A stretch of DNA of 22,503 nucleotides from Gyrodactylus bullatarudis (taxonomy: Eukaryota; Platyhelminthes; Monogenea; Gyrodactylidea; Gyrodactylidae): positions 1 to 22,503 of the forward strand of contig SSNU01000232.1 in assembly GCA_012064415.1 (NCBI GenBank), given 5' to 3'. Within the stretch, counting starts at the first letter, position 1. Each line of letters begins with the position of its first letter. The translations under genes and the position numbers were made by a program. The notes under the pieces were generated by a model, which did not search any database, was not told where the DNA came from, and saw nothing but the letters and a program-made list of their open reading frames with translations. This document shows, piece after piece, positions 1-8,644 of this stretch.

Positions 1-212
1 TCACAAAATAGTCTTTGATATTCCTTGTCGAAAATCTCCACATGATATTTTGTACAATGATGAACAAATAATTCATCTATTGTGGATTCCAACCCATAAA
101 CATTTTGGCTGCAATGGTTGCATGTGAGGTAAACAATATCTTTGGCAGGCCTCAATTGTACTCTATATATTCGAGAAGCTTCACTCGCTAGTGAAGAACA
201 GTTTTTACGATT
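1..212 (-). CDS. possible zinc-finger exon, partial (runs off the window)
   Basis: On the minus strand a frame stays open for 70 codons from position 212 to the window edge. A splice-acceptor-like run (TTGCAATTTCAAG) lies just before it, and in-frame stops occur upstream of that. The translation has C-x2-C (YLTCNHC) followed about 17 residues later by H-x4-H (HHCTKYH), a C2H2-like layout with an unusually long finger. No start codon is visible, so this would be an internal exon. It could be a host zinc-finger gene or the DNA-binding region of another transposon. The spacing is atypical and the piece is short, so the call rests on the open frame, the acceptor and the Cys/His pattern together. 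Confidence 0.33.
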
Positions 213-329
213 CTTGAAATTGCAAGAGTTTTTGAATTATTGGAATTTAATAAAAGATACCTTTTTCAAAAAAACAAAAACATTTCTTGGAATTAATCTT
301 GTTTTAATGAGCAGTGTAAATAATTAAAA

Positions 330-690
330 TTTAATTATTAAATTCAAGTAATAGTCATCAGATGACTGCCATCCTCCTACACAGAAACAATTCTATATTT
401 GAATGATAACCGTCCAAGACTAAGCCTATTAACCCTATTATTCATCTCAATCAATGATATTTTGGTGTTATCCAGAAATCAATTATAAACGAAACTCAGT
501 CTATTGAATAGATTATATTCCAATTACCTTTATAAAATGGACTCATTAAGATAACCGTAAAACAAGTGCTCATTATCATTGGAATTTTCATCGGGCTATT
601 CATCTCAAATATTTGGAAGTTATATTGAAAATAAAAGCCATATATTTAACAACTATTGTTTCTATTTCTGATATTTTCACAAACTTTTAT
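330..690. other. AT-rich stretch with no gene seen
   Basis: Both strands are full of stops and I recognise no motif. The segment lies upstream of the piggyBac remnant and may include its unrecognisable middle part. Confidence 0.5.
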
Positions 691-734
691 TTGTCCTCCT
701 TAGATCAGGTATTTCTTTTCTTCCTTCAAGGTAT

Positions 735-1054
735 AGATATCTCAATGCTTATGTAATATAAAATCCTGGCTTATTGGAGATGCATGGTAACAAATCAAGA
801 AGAGTCTTTCTGAAAGACCTTTCCAGAAGCTTATTAGAGAAAACGACAAACAAACGAACTAATGTCAGCGTTTTAGATAATTCTATTCTTGAAAATGAAC
901 CTGCGATAAAAATGCCGAAGACAATAGCTGACAAAAAAGGTGTGCTTTATGTCCAAGGAACAAGGATAAAACCGGCTCTAAAAAGTGTGCCAAATGTGAT
1001 ATCTACCCATGTAAAGATCACCACACGATTATTTGTGAAAATTGTTTCAAATAA
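735..1054 (+). pseudogene. piggyBac transposase, C-terminal remnant
   Basis: This is the last part of a piggyBac (DDE_Tnp_1_7) transposase. The frame beginning at 735 reads YLNAYVI, then a stop, then a stretch ending KSRRVFLKDLSRSLL. It aligns with NSYVLY...QARRIFLKELSEKMM in the complete piggyBac copy at 9248-10854. After a frameshift near 900-910 another frame gives the cysteine-rich zinc-binding domain: RCALCPRNKDK, KCAKC, PCKDHH and ICENC, ending at TAA 1052-1054. In piggyBac that domain binds the transposon ends. The catalytic core is missing upstream. At least two stops and one frameshift make it dead. It is clearly diverged from the second copy, so it is an older insertion or a related subfamily. 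Confidence 0.78.
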
Positions 1055-1114
1055 ATTGTCTAATATTTATAAAATAATTTTAAATACACTATTTTTTCTC
1101 TAGATTTTTGGATT

Positions 1115-1165
1115 GGGGGTAAATACACCCCGATTTACTATCTATGGAAAATTTTACTTTTGCGA
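1115..1165 (+). repeat. subterminal hairpin and 3' end of the piggyBac remnant
   Basis: The near-palindrome GGGGGTAAATACACCCC (1115-1131) follows the transposase stop by about 60 bp. The complete piggyBac copy has GGGGTCTTGAACACCCC at the same relative place (9196-9212). The next bases, ACTATCTATGGAAAATTTTA, resemble ACCATCTATGCAATATTTTA read outward at that end of the complete element. Homology fades by about 1165, where the Tigger remnant begins, so the terminal repeat is lost. Confidence 0.5.
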
Positions 1166-1173
1166 TAGAAGTG

Positions 1174-1494
1174 TTACAAAAGTCTATACACCCAGCCTTT
1201 TGATAGATTTACTCCCTGATTTCTTCCTAACATCCGAGCCTTTTTAAAAATTTGTTTCCCGTTAACAGGCTTATTCATTCTTCTTTTTTCCTCAAAATAA
1301 CGGAGGCATCCTTGTTCAATATCATCATACTGATGTAAAGAATTTAAAACCTTCATATGGCCAAAATCATCATCAATGGCGGCTTCAATATCTGCCTTTT
1401 CCAGATACCTTTTTCCTGTTCTTCTGTACAGTCCTAAGTGACACCCTGCTTCAAAACCATTTTCAATTTTTTTATTATTCGTTAAATGGTTTCT
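1174..1494 (-). pseudogene. Tigger/pogo transposase, N-terminal DNA-binding remnant
   Basis: The minus-strand frame is open for about 105 codons. A first helical segment (YRRTGKRYLEKADIEAAIDD) is followed by a CENP-B-type helix-turn-helix: CLRYFEEKRRMNKPVNGKQI, then KKARMLGRNQG and KGWVYRLL. This follows the family pattern W/Y-F-x3-R-x3-x-P-V-x-G...KA...GW-x-x-R-F. The frame stops at 1174-1176 and continues briefly as HFYRKSK before another stop. Pogo/Tigger transposases use this domain to bind their terminal repeats. No catalytic domain follows, because the sequence downstream is the piggyBac 3' end. The neighbouring frame at 1496-1951 is not obviously part of it. Confidence 0.6.
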
Positions 1495-1495
1495 G

Positions 1496-1951
1496 TTAAA
1501 CTTCTATAAAAGGTTTCGCATTAGTTTTATCATGAGATTTGAGCATAACGAAGTTTTTTTGAATTTCTGGATACATTTCTAAAATTTTTATCATGAAATC
1601 TCTTGTAAAATGAAATCCAAAAGCACGAATGAAATTTTTGAAGGCAAAATGAATCGTAACCCAATTGACTCTCGTCCTCACATCCATCATTGCTCTGACT
1701 ATTCGAACTTGGGCTCCCTCCAACAAAGTGAAATTTAAATCTGTGCTGGCAATTCGACGCACTTAACTAATTCCAACTCGAAGAAGAGAAGAAACAACGT
1801 AAGGAATTCCCTTGCTCCATAAGATTCTTAATTCGGAATTCAATCGAGGATTATAAGCTCGCATGATTTTAATAAAATTATTAAGGTGTAACACATGTAT
1901 TGAATAAGATTGGAGACCAAACAAACCTTTGATAGAATGAAAGAATCTCAA
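1496..1951 (-). pseudogene. unassigned reading frame broken by one in-frame stop
   Basis: A minus-strand frame of about 150 codons starts at an ATG at 1951 (MRFFHSIKGLFGLQSYSIHV) and ends at TAA 1496-1498. A single TAA at 1763-1765 interrupts it, and the same frame resumes as VRRIASTDLNFTLLEG. I do not recognise the protein. It is rich in Arg, Phe and Ile, lacks a signal peptide or a clear membrane pattern, and has no Cys/His motif. Its length between stops in AT-rich DNA suggests former coding. It lies directly upstream, in transcription order, of the Tigger DNA-binding remnant, but I see no Tigger motif in it. Confidence 0.25.
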
Positions 1952-2127
1952 GTTTGAAAAAAATCATAGACACAATTGTAATTCATTATTAATCACAGTT
2001 AATGAATGGGAAAAAAAACCAAGTAAAGAAATGAAAAAAAATTGGTAACAGTGAAGTTCACCGGACACCGAGCCGAAGGGTTGGCCCGCATATACCGGTC
2101 TGTGCGTGGGTGTATACATTACATAAT

Positions 2128-2351
2128 ATTGCGTGTACAATGTAATGTAAATTAAAAGGGGGTCAGGGTAAATTACACATTATTATTTATCCTACAGATA
2201 AATACATAACAAATTGCTCAATATCTCAGGTTCTACAAAAGATAATCCAAAAATTCAAAATACTATCGTGAATAAAATTTTACGCTTAACAAGATGGTAT
2301 AAATCTGTAGCTACAATACCAACAAAATTACAATATGAAGTATTAATATTC
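2128..2351 (+). repeat. left inverted arm around Merlin copy 1
   Basis: From ATTGCGTGTACAATGTAATG the first 175 bases (2128-2302) are identical to the reverse complement of 3776-3950. Similarity continues with small gaps to about 2345. The arm holds an exon-like open stretch: acceptor ATCTCAG at 2223-2229, 122 open bases, then donor GTAAGT at 2352. The encoded text (NTIVNKILRLTRWYKSVATI and on to YEVLIF) is unrecognised. I found no 8-9 bp target duplication outside the arms. Confidence 0.85.
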
Positions 2352-2387
2352 GTAAGTTTTAAATTTATTTTGTATCCATAAACTTCA

Positions 2388-3339
2388 TCAAATTTGAAGT
2401 GAATTTATTAAGGCATTCGCCCGAGCATTTGCAGTTGTACATCTATTAAAGCTATCTTGGAAAAGACGCAGGCGCTGGTGCACTTTTTCAACTCTTGTAT
2501 TTCTTCGAATTGAAACCTTGAGAGTACGCCACAGTCTTTCAATTGTGTTTGTATGGGCACCTGTCACAGGATCGACAAAATTTCGTTTGTGATTGACTGT
2601 CTGATGCTGGTAGCCAAGTTGGTTCAAGCCATTGTATCCTGGCCATTTGTCAGGTATAATTAATGTTCCAGGTCTGACCATTTCTGTTATAAAAGCATGT
2701 AAATTGACTTGTGTTCTCCTATGCATGCATTTCAACCGGATCAGACGAGTTTCTCGACAAAACATTCCAACTACCCAAAAGCGCTCGTGACGAAGTAGTC
2801 GACCTCTATGATATTTCCGCTCAAAGAGATGCGTTTCATCGACTTCTACTATAGAACCTGGGCCTCCTATTCTTACTTGGCCATCGCCAAGATATGCTGT
2901 TAGCTTCTCTTCGAATATGGCCATATATTTGATCACTGAGTGGTTTTATTTATATAATAGAACATCAATCGTAATATCAGGTGCATGGGGATTCTGGCCT
3001 CTATTGAATGAAAGAAATTAACTTGTTACCAGCATAAATATTCTTGTCGAACTGACTATAGAATATCGAGCCGATAAACAATGATACCTTATTACGGCAT
3101 TTAAGACACTGATGCTTCCATTCACGGGCTAATAGCTTTGGTATCATCAGACCATCAGGACATTTAGGACACCGAACTGGGCAATATTTAATCAAAGAGT
3201 ATCTCTTGCAGATCTCCATAGCTTCTTCTTGAGTATTGATAAATAAGTCTGGAGCGTTAAGCATAATGATATGCATCTTAAGGGGTCTCAAATCTAGATA
3301 TACTCTTTCTTGCAGGGCTATTAGCCAATAAGAACCCAT
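2388..3339 (-). pseudogene. Merlin (ISXO2/IS1016-like) transposase, copy 1
   Basis: A DDE transposase of the Merlin superfamily that would cut and reinsert its own element. The N-terminal part (3339-3001) has zinc-ribbon cysteines, CPVRCPKCPDG and HQCLKCRNK, then KVSLFIGSIFYS. The catalytic part (2936-2388) has VDETHLFERKYHRGR (first Asp), LIIPDKWPGY (second Asp) and HTNTIERLWR (Glu), with 36 residues between the second Asp and the Glu, as usual for IS1595/ISXO2 enzymes. The link between the parts is broken by stops and frame changes at about 2937-3000, so no intact protein is made. The catalytic domain itself is uninterrupted over about 180 codons and keeps all three acidic residues. It sits inside the inverted arms 2128-2351 and 3718-3950. 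Confidence 0.85.
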
Positions 3340-3717
3340 TTTCTGTAACTTGGCAAGTATCCTTTACTTTCATAGTCAAAAATCACCTGTGAAATATTTT
3401 GAACCGGTTTTCTATGAATTCTTGGGTTACTAGGTATTGATATAGGAATTGATAAAATCAAATGATATTGAAAGGCTTGTCTTGAATTTATATAGAAACA
3501 CTAGGGTCCCTATTGTTGCCAGACTATAGCCATCAGAGCCTTTAAATCAGAAGAAAAAGTAGGCCTTTTATCAAAAATAAGTTTTTTAAATCAACGGGGA
3601 GGAAAACAAGTCAATGTACTTATGTTATTTCTAGTAATTTTATAATCCTTTTGCTTAAATAACTAGGTGTATTGTAACTTCAATAGACTTGGCCCAACTG
3701 CAAATGTTCCACTTATA

Positions 3718-3950
3718 ACTTAATAATATTGTAATTTTGTTGTTGTTGTAGCTACAAAAAAATTTATACCAAAAATTATACCATCTTGTTAAGCGTAAAA
3801 TTTTATTCACGATAGTATTTTGAATTTTTGGATTATCTTTTGTAGAACCTGAGATATTGAGCAATTTGTTATGTATTTATCTGTAGGATAAATAATAATG
3901 TGTAATTTACCCTGACCCCCTTTTAATTTACATTACATTGTACACGCAAT
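3718..3950 (-). repeat. right inverted arm around Merlin copy 1
   Basis: Reverse complement of the left arm; 3776-3950 is identical to 2128-2302. Inward of that, this copy has a 13-bp tandem duplication (GGTATAATTTTT then GGTATAAAT) and CAACAACAACA in place of CAATACCAACA, and it lacks the GTAAGT donor found in the left arm. The frame is nevertheless open to about 3655. Confidence 0.85.
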
Positions 3951-3951
3951 T

Positions 3952-4300
3952 AGGGGTCTCAAATTATACAAAAATATTAATGTATGTATTTTTATTGACT
4001 AGGATAATTGTTTAAGAGTAATTAACCAATACGTATAAACGTATCGAAGTTAATTAATGAAAATTATAAATACATCATACGTATTCTTGATTAATTTCTA
4101 TGCAAATATTTAATACAATATATTATACGTATTATTTTTTCACCATCGTATTTCTTTGACAAATTTTTATTGAGAAATTATAAGAATTTTTACATGTTTT
4201 TGAGAATATCTATTTTATTAGACATCATTTTTCAAGTAATTTTTTATTTGATAGAAAGTATAAGATTTTTTCAACTCTTTTTGGACTAAGAGACTTTCTG
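3952..4300. other. AT-rich stretch beginning with AGGGGTCTCAAA
   Basis: No coding frame is seen. It starts exactly where the Merlin arm ends, with AGGGGTCTCAAA (3952-3963). The same 12-mer starts the AT-rich segment at 9053. The rest is AT-rich with scattered ACGTAT and TAATTAAT words, and leads into the Tigger fragment at 4304. Confidence 0.4.
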
Positions 4301-4303
4301 TAA

Positions 4304-4570
4304 TTGGTGATTAATCTGTTCATTGAACTGAAAATTCGCTCGCATGACACAGAGGAAGAAGATCCAGGCCGATCATGGATGCAAAAGTTTTTCAAACGTC
4401 ACAACTTACGAAGTTATAAGGTCTCTGGAAATTCTTCAACTGCTCCTTCCAGGGAAACAATAAACCGATGGCTCGATCTCAACAGAGACTTGATCGACTC
4501 GTACCCTGCTGAAAATGTTTGGAATGCAGACGAATCAGGTTTTCGACTATCGATGAATACCATAAGGCTT
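4304..4570 (+). pseudogene. Tigger/pogo transposase fragment, plus strand
   Basis: About 90 open codons give the end of a CENP-B-type helix-turn-helix (GRSWMQKFFKRHNLRSYKVS), then the linker and the start of the DDE domain, ENVWNADESGFRLS, whose Asp is the first catalytic residue of the pogo/Tigger family. The N-terminus and everything after the first Asp are missing, and the frame stops at 4577-4579. The expected continuation of such a protein is found nearby on the opposite strand (4583-4745), so the two halves converge head-on. Confidence 0.72.
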
Positions 4571-4582
4571 GATTTTTAATTG

Positions 4583-4745
4583 ATGATTAGATATCCCATG
4601 AAAAGATCTTGATTCATCCAAGCAGATGGATTTGCGGCATAATCCACCTGATCGTAAGGTCATCCCTGTTTAATACGCGAGGACGATTTCATTTGCCTAT
4701 CACCTTCTCTCCTGTTGCACTACAAGCTAAAACTATTGTAAGCAA
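4583..4745 (-). pseudogene. Tigger/pogo transposase fragment, minus strand
   Basis: Read on the minus strand, 4745-4690 encodes LLTIVLACSATGEKVIGK, the beta-strand segment that follows the first catalytic Asp in Tigger enzymes. After a stop the same frame gives NRPRVLNRDDL, and a frame change gives VDYAANPSAWMN. These match FVIGKSHCPRDLRYRDD and VDYTANASA in the Tigger gene at 11840-13223, so the assignment is firm. It carries at least one stop and one frameshift. It ends where the plus-strand fragment ends. Confidence 0.65.
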
Positions 4746-5015
4746 ACATCTAATGGCTGAGACCACGACTTCCTCCATCTTATGGCTGGATCTGCTTATT
4801 AGTTCCCGCCTTGTCTTATAGATGGTCGTCCATTTCTCAGCACAGGCGATGGCTTTTTTAAATAGCAATGTGTGTTCTCTGCTCACGTCTCCAAGTTTTC
4901 CAAGCCATTGACGCTGATACTGAGCTCATCATTTTCAGTTTCTTTGGACAATTGAGCATACCTAGCTTTTCTTCAAGTTCCTCGAAAAACTCGCTGATGG
5001 ATCTTTCTCTCTGCC

Positions 5016-5228
5016 TCACTGTAGAGCTTCACTCTTTCTAGCCTTCACTGCTTCTTTGACTTTGTTGAGGCAGGTCCCATCTAGATCGTTTTTGCTGCAG
5101 TGCGTCTGTAGCCATATCAGACTGTCATCATCGAGCTTCCTAATTAACGTCGGTAACAGCAACTCTTTTTCTACCTTTTTCGAAATCATATAGTGCTTCT
5201 TACCGAAGAAAACTCGGTAGTTCAGCAA
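5016..5228 (-). CDS. unassigned short reading frame
   Basis: 70 codons on the minus strand, hydrophilic, with Lys/Glu-rich helical character (RKLDDDSLIWLQTHCSKNDL and KVKEAVKARKSEAL). I recognise no domain. It lies upstream, in transcription order, of the minus-strand Tigger fragment and ends at a stop, after which another frame gives KDPSASFSRNLKKS. It may be a decayed exon of that element or of something it interrupted. The sequences on either side (4746-5015 and 5229-5477) show no further motif. Confidence 0.2.
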   Translation of the reverse strand: MLNYRVFFGKKHYMISKKVEKELLLPTLIRKLDDDSLIWLQTHCSKNDLDGTCLNKVKEAVKARKSEALQ

Positions 5229-5477
5229 AATTGTTTCCTGTTGTACAAGCTACAAGATAGCACGTTTTACGAATAAGACTCGACAAGAATGCGTCTGGCT
5301 GCCTTTTATTTAAAATAACTATAAATCAACAAACAACTTCAGTTAAAATCAACTTCTAATCATCTTTTTAACTCTCGTGCACCAAATAATGTATCTATAG
5401 TATAGATACATGAGTAAGTTACAATTAGCAAAGATATCATGAAATTGAAAACCTAAATTTTTATTTGCTTATTGTTA

Positions 5478-5485
5478 ATAATCAC
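5478..5485. repeat. 8-bp target-site duplication, left (hAT)
   Basis: ATAATCAC, repeated exactly at 7301-7308 on the other side of the hAT element. An 8-bp duplication is the hallmark of hAT insertion. Confidence 0.92.
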
Positions 5486-5519
5486 TAGAGCATCAAAAAT
5501 ATGACCTAAAAAACTCATT

Positions 5520-5533
5520 TATAGGCGCCTATA
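5520..5533. repeat. perfect 14-bp palindrome in the hAT subterminal region
   Basis: TATAGGCGCCTATA lies 35 bp inside the left end of the hAT element and is unusually GC-rich for its surroundings. It could be a protein-binding site; this is inferred from position only. Confidence 0.5.
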
Positions 5534-5635
5534 AAAAGGCACTTGTTTTTTTGAGTCATATTATATGACTTTTAAAATTTTTTTTCCTACTACTTATGAG
5601 TAAATATTAATGAATATAAGATATAAATGTTTATT

Positions 5636-6986
5636 TCATTCAGTTAAATTTAAGAAATTATAATTTTCAAATCTGTCATCTTTAAATTGGCGTCTATCAT
5701 TTAAAAAATATTTCATTCTTGAGAATGACCTTTCAACATCGCAAGAAGTACACTGAGCAGTTGACATCAGGCAATATTGATGCGAGGAAATACTAGGATT
5801 CTCTTGGTTGATAATTTCTATAATAGGATTTTTCTTCAGGCGCTTTTGGAGGTAAACTTGAAGGCAAAAAGGATCTTGATAGAAATTTAGTTTCTGAAGG
5901 ATATTAAAACCTTCATAGATTGCTAAGGATTTAGATTCAAACTTATTTATTAGGGGTAAAATTGATCCATAGTTTAGTTGAATCTCTGTTAAATCACTTA
6001 TTAGACTTTCATTCACCACAGCTTGTTTTGCTTTTATAACAGTTTCAGTTTTTTCTGTCATTTTAGAAACAATTCTTTGTATTTCAGGCAAATGCTGGCT
6101 ATAGTATTGAGCTGCTTCAAGCCAGGTTCCCCACCTTGTGAGTATTGGTGCAGGTGGTTGACCAATTTCATCAAACATAACTTGATGATGTCGATTTTTA
6201 GTAACTAGAGCCTTAACCGTTGATATTAGGTCATTGACTGTTTTGTATGACCCTTTAATTTTCATTGCCAAATTGTGAAGTAAATGAGCAAGACATGATA
6301 TATGAAAAAGATTTGGATAACTCATTTTGAGATGATTAGAAGCAGCTGTATTATATTTTGCTGCATCAGTTATCAGGAGTTGAAAGTTCTGAGGTATTAT
6401 ATTAAAAGACATGAGTGTTTGGTTGATGTATTGGATAAGTTTGGTCGTAGTCAAGGATTCTGATAGACGATAGGACCTAAGTAGTGTGGAAATTTCTGGC
6501 TTTGTTAAATCTCCACCCATGAAATTTAGATACTTTTGGCCGTTTATTTGAGATTCGTCGGCAATTATAAAAACATTATCTTTCAAGGTTTCCGTCTTCA
6601 CTGTTTGAATTTTTTGATCATACAATTCACTGACATATTTCCGATACGATTCATGAGAAAGAATATTGAGTGAAAAATTTTCCATGAAGAAAGACTTGAC
6701 TTTGGCTTCTTTAAGTTTTGTTAGAGGTAATCCAAGACTTAAGAATAGTTCTGCTAGATCTTTATGAATTTTTTCATCTCGATTTTGAACTAGAGGAATT
6801 CATAAGTTTTCGTTTATGTCGATCCGTTTTTCTATGTTGCAATACAAAAAATGATTTTCTATGATTGACAGTGCAACAGCAAATCTTACAATATAGATCT
6901 CCCGTTCTAGATTCCTGGAATTCATTAGGCCAGGATTTGATAAAATTTGTAATCTTTATGCTAGTTGGTGTTGGTGCTTTTGGCAT
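5636..6986 (-). pseudogene. hAT transposase with CGGBP1-like zinc finger, one frameshift
   Basis: Cut-and-paste transposase of the hAT superfamily. The start is taken at the ATG at 6984-6986 (MPKAPTPTSIKITNF). A BED/CGGBP1-like finger follows: CKICC...QHRKTDRHKRK, C-x2-C with a paired His. At about 6775-6785 the frame shifts by one base; the other frame continues without loss through HKDLAELFLSLGLPL into the catalytic part. There FIIADES and LLITDAAKYN carry acidic residues, SCLAHLLHNLA is the C-x2-H motif, RWGTWLEAAQYYSQHL is the conserved Trp block, and CDVERSFSRMKYFLNDRR is the C-terminal dimerisation motif before the stop at 5636. Total about 450 codons, normal for this family. Apart from that frameshift no stop interrupts it. 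Confidence 0.92.
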
Positions 6987-7300
6987 GGTTAAAAGAATGT
7001 AAAATAAAGCATTCTGCATGACGTAATCAAAATGTGAATCATGGGAAATCAAAGAATGAATGTGATTGGTCAATAAGATTAGGTATGGGGATATTCTATG
7101 CAAAGTATACATTATGTATAAATATGACCTATAAATATGCCTTTTAAAAAATATGACCTATTACAAAATATATGACCGATATATGCTCTTATAACTTTTT
7201 TATATGAAACCTCACACCTCTTTTGATTATAGCAATGTGATTTATTTGTTTAATATACCTTACTTGTAAAATATGACTTATATGACTTTTTGATGCTCTA

Positions 7301-7308
7301 ATAATCAC
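7301..7308. repeat. 8-bp target-site duplication, right (hAT)
   Basis: ATAATCAC, the direct copy of 5478-5485. Confidence 0.92.
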
Positions 7309-7981
7309 ACATGCAAAAGATATTTTGTTTGAATAAAAAATAGGTATTTATTTATAAAATTTCACAATCTTGAAAAATTGATTAAATCTGTACAGTTGTA
7401 CCTATAAAAAATGTAACAAACCTATCCCTCTCCTCTCTGCCCCTTAAATAAAATAAATAAATTTATTATTAAATAAATAAAATAATGTATAGCTACTATA
7501 AAGTAGGTTTATGAGTGTCCAAAAAAATAAAATTCACTCAAGTTTGATTCATTCGATAGAGAATTTTCTGCTGATTCTTTCTATCTAATAAAAATACCAG
7601 ATTCGTTCATTTCTTGTCTCATAAAACACTATCAAACATTGAAGCAGTTTTGATTTCGGATTTAAAAAATATTTGTTCTCCTTTTCGTCTTTTCACACTA
7701 TACCTCCTCCCCTCATTTACACCCACAATTGGGGAACAACTGTAATTATAGCTTACTCGTTCCCCTGTAATCACACTGAGTTATTCAACGATTAACTTGA
7801 AATTGATGAGTAATCAATCCTACTTATACAACTACAAATTTCAACGTGCAAAGAGTTGGCAGATGGTATTTTATTCTCCTGAAAGGGTCCCATTCCAGAT
7901 CATCTGGATCATTAATTCCCAAAGTTCATCAAAAGGAATCGGTCTTTGATATCATTCACTTTAGTAGATATGTAGTCACAG
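7309..7981. other. gene-free AT-rich stretch
   Basis: No coding frame or known motif. A low-complexity run of TAAATAAA-type units lies at about 7445-7487. This is likely the left flank of the Penelope-like fragments, or unrelated spacer. Confidence 0.5.
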
Positions 7982-8150
7982 ATGTACAGTCATCCCACTA
8001 AGTTAGCAGAATTTCGAAAAAGGCAGATTTCTTATAAACCAATGAAATTGAGACAAATTTTTACACTACTATCCATTAATAAATTAATACTGTTAATTTT
8101 CTTTCATTTTTTCAATGATCCAAGCCTATTTGTGAGAATAAGAGCTAAAA

Positions 8151-8440
8151 TTGCGAATTTTTGATGATGTAGATGAAAGGGTCGACAGAGATGAAGGAGA
8201 AAAGATAACCATCTTCATGAAACTTAATTTTAAAGGTGATGGCTTCAGTAATGATGTAAGAAGACGACTGGTTTATCTTATCGATCAACATTATGATAAT
8301 ATACACTTGAAAATTGTATTCAAAGATTATTCAGTTTGATTCATAAGGATTTAGTAAAACCTTAAGAAAAGACTCTTAATTTACAAATTCCAATGTGATT
8401 TATGTGAAAATGATTAATTCAATGGTTTTTCCACTAATTA
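8151..8440 (+). pseudogene. probable Penelope-like element linker and GIY-YIG start
   Basis: Two plus-strand frames look like the region after the reverse transcriptase in Penelope-like elements. First comes a basic segment with a beta-strand ending (VRRRLVYLIDQHYDNIHLKI then VFKDYSV). After a short gap and frame change comes LLIYKFQCDLCEND, then a stop, then FNG. This resembles the VYK-x-x-C-x-x-C...YIG opening of the GIY-YIG endonuclease with its paired Cys. The Arg and His expected further on are not visible. In an intact element this part lies downstream of the reverse transcriptase, but here it lies upstream on the same strand. The call rests on motif resemblance only. Confidence 0.36.
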
Positions 8441-8644
8441 ATCAAAATTTCAAGAGAAATTATAATCCTCATAGTTGGAGAATTTACCCGATTCTCCAAA
8501 CACCATATAAGGACATTAAGATGGAGATTTCTATTCAAAAATTGATAACTTATATTCAAAAACATTCTCACAAGCAATGAAATGTTTAAAACAATTTTAT
8601 TTGGAAGTTATGCTTAAAAAATCAATCTTAAAGTTGTTATTGGG

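Larger units (their letters stand above)
2128..3950 (-). mobile_element. Merlin-like element bounded by long inverted arms, copy 1
   Basis: The 1823-bp unit has matching inverted arms (175 bp identical) around one Merlin transposase. This is the layout of a cut-and-paste element, though the arms are longer than is usual for Merlin. The flanks (ACATAAT on the left, TAGGGGTCTC on the right) do not give the expected 8-9 bp duplication, so either the true ends lie elsewhere or one flank was rearranged. Between 3340 and 3717 no gene is seen. Confidence 0.6.
5486..7300 (-). mobile_element. full-length hAT transposon (1815 bp)
   Basis: The ends are TAGAGCATCAAAAA at 5486 and its inverted copy TTTTTGATGCTCTA ending at 7300, flanked by the direct repeat ATAATCAC. 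Both subterminal regions are littered with the word ATATGAC and its variants (for example 5499-5506, 7122-7190, 7270-7286), as expected for hAT transposase binding sites. The single gene runs on the minus strand. One frameshift in that gene is the only evident damage, so the element is fairly young. Other copies of the family should exist in this genome; a more decayed relative is at 21868-22503. Confidence 0.94.

Noticed and set aside
2050..2115. GC-rich patch (GGACACCGAGCCGAAGGGTT) as a tRNA or SINE head
   Set aside because: No cloverleaf and no A or B box in the right places.
6023..6208. Plus-strand frame of 61 codons inside the hAT gene
   Set aside because: It is antisense to an intact part of the hAT transposase frame.
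7440..7490. TAAATAAA-rich run as a repeat array
   Set aside because: Simple low-complexity AT sequence without a regular period.
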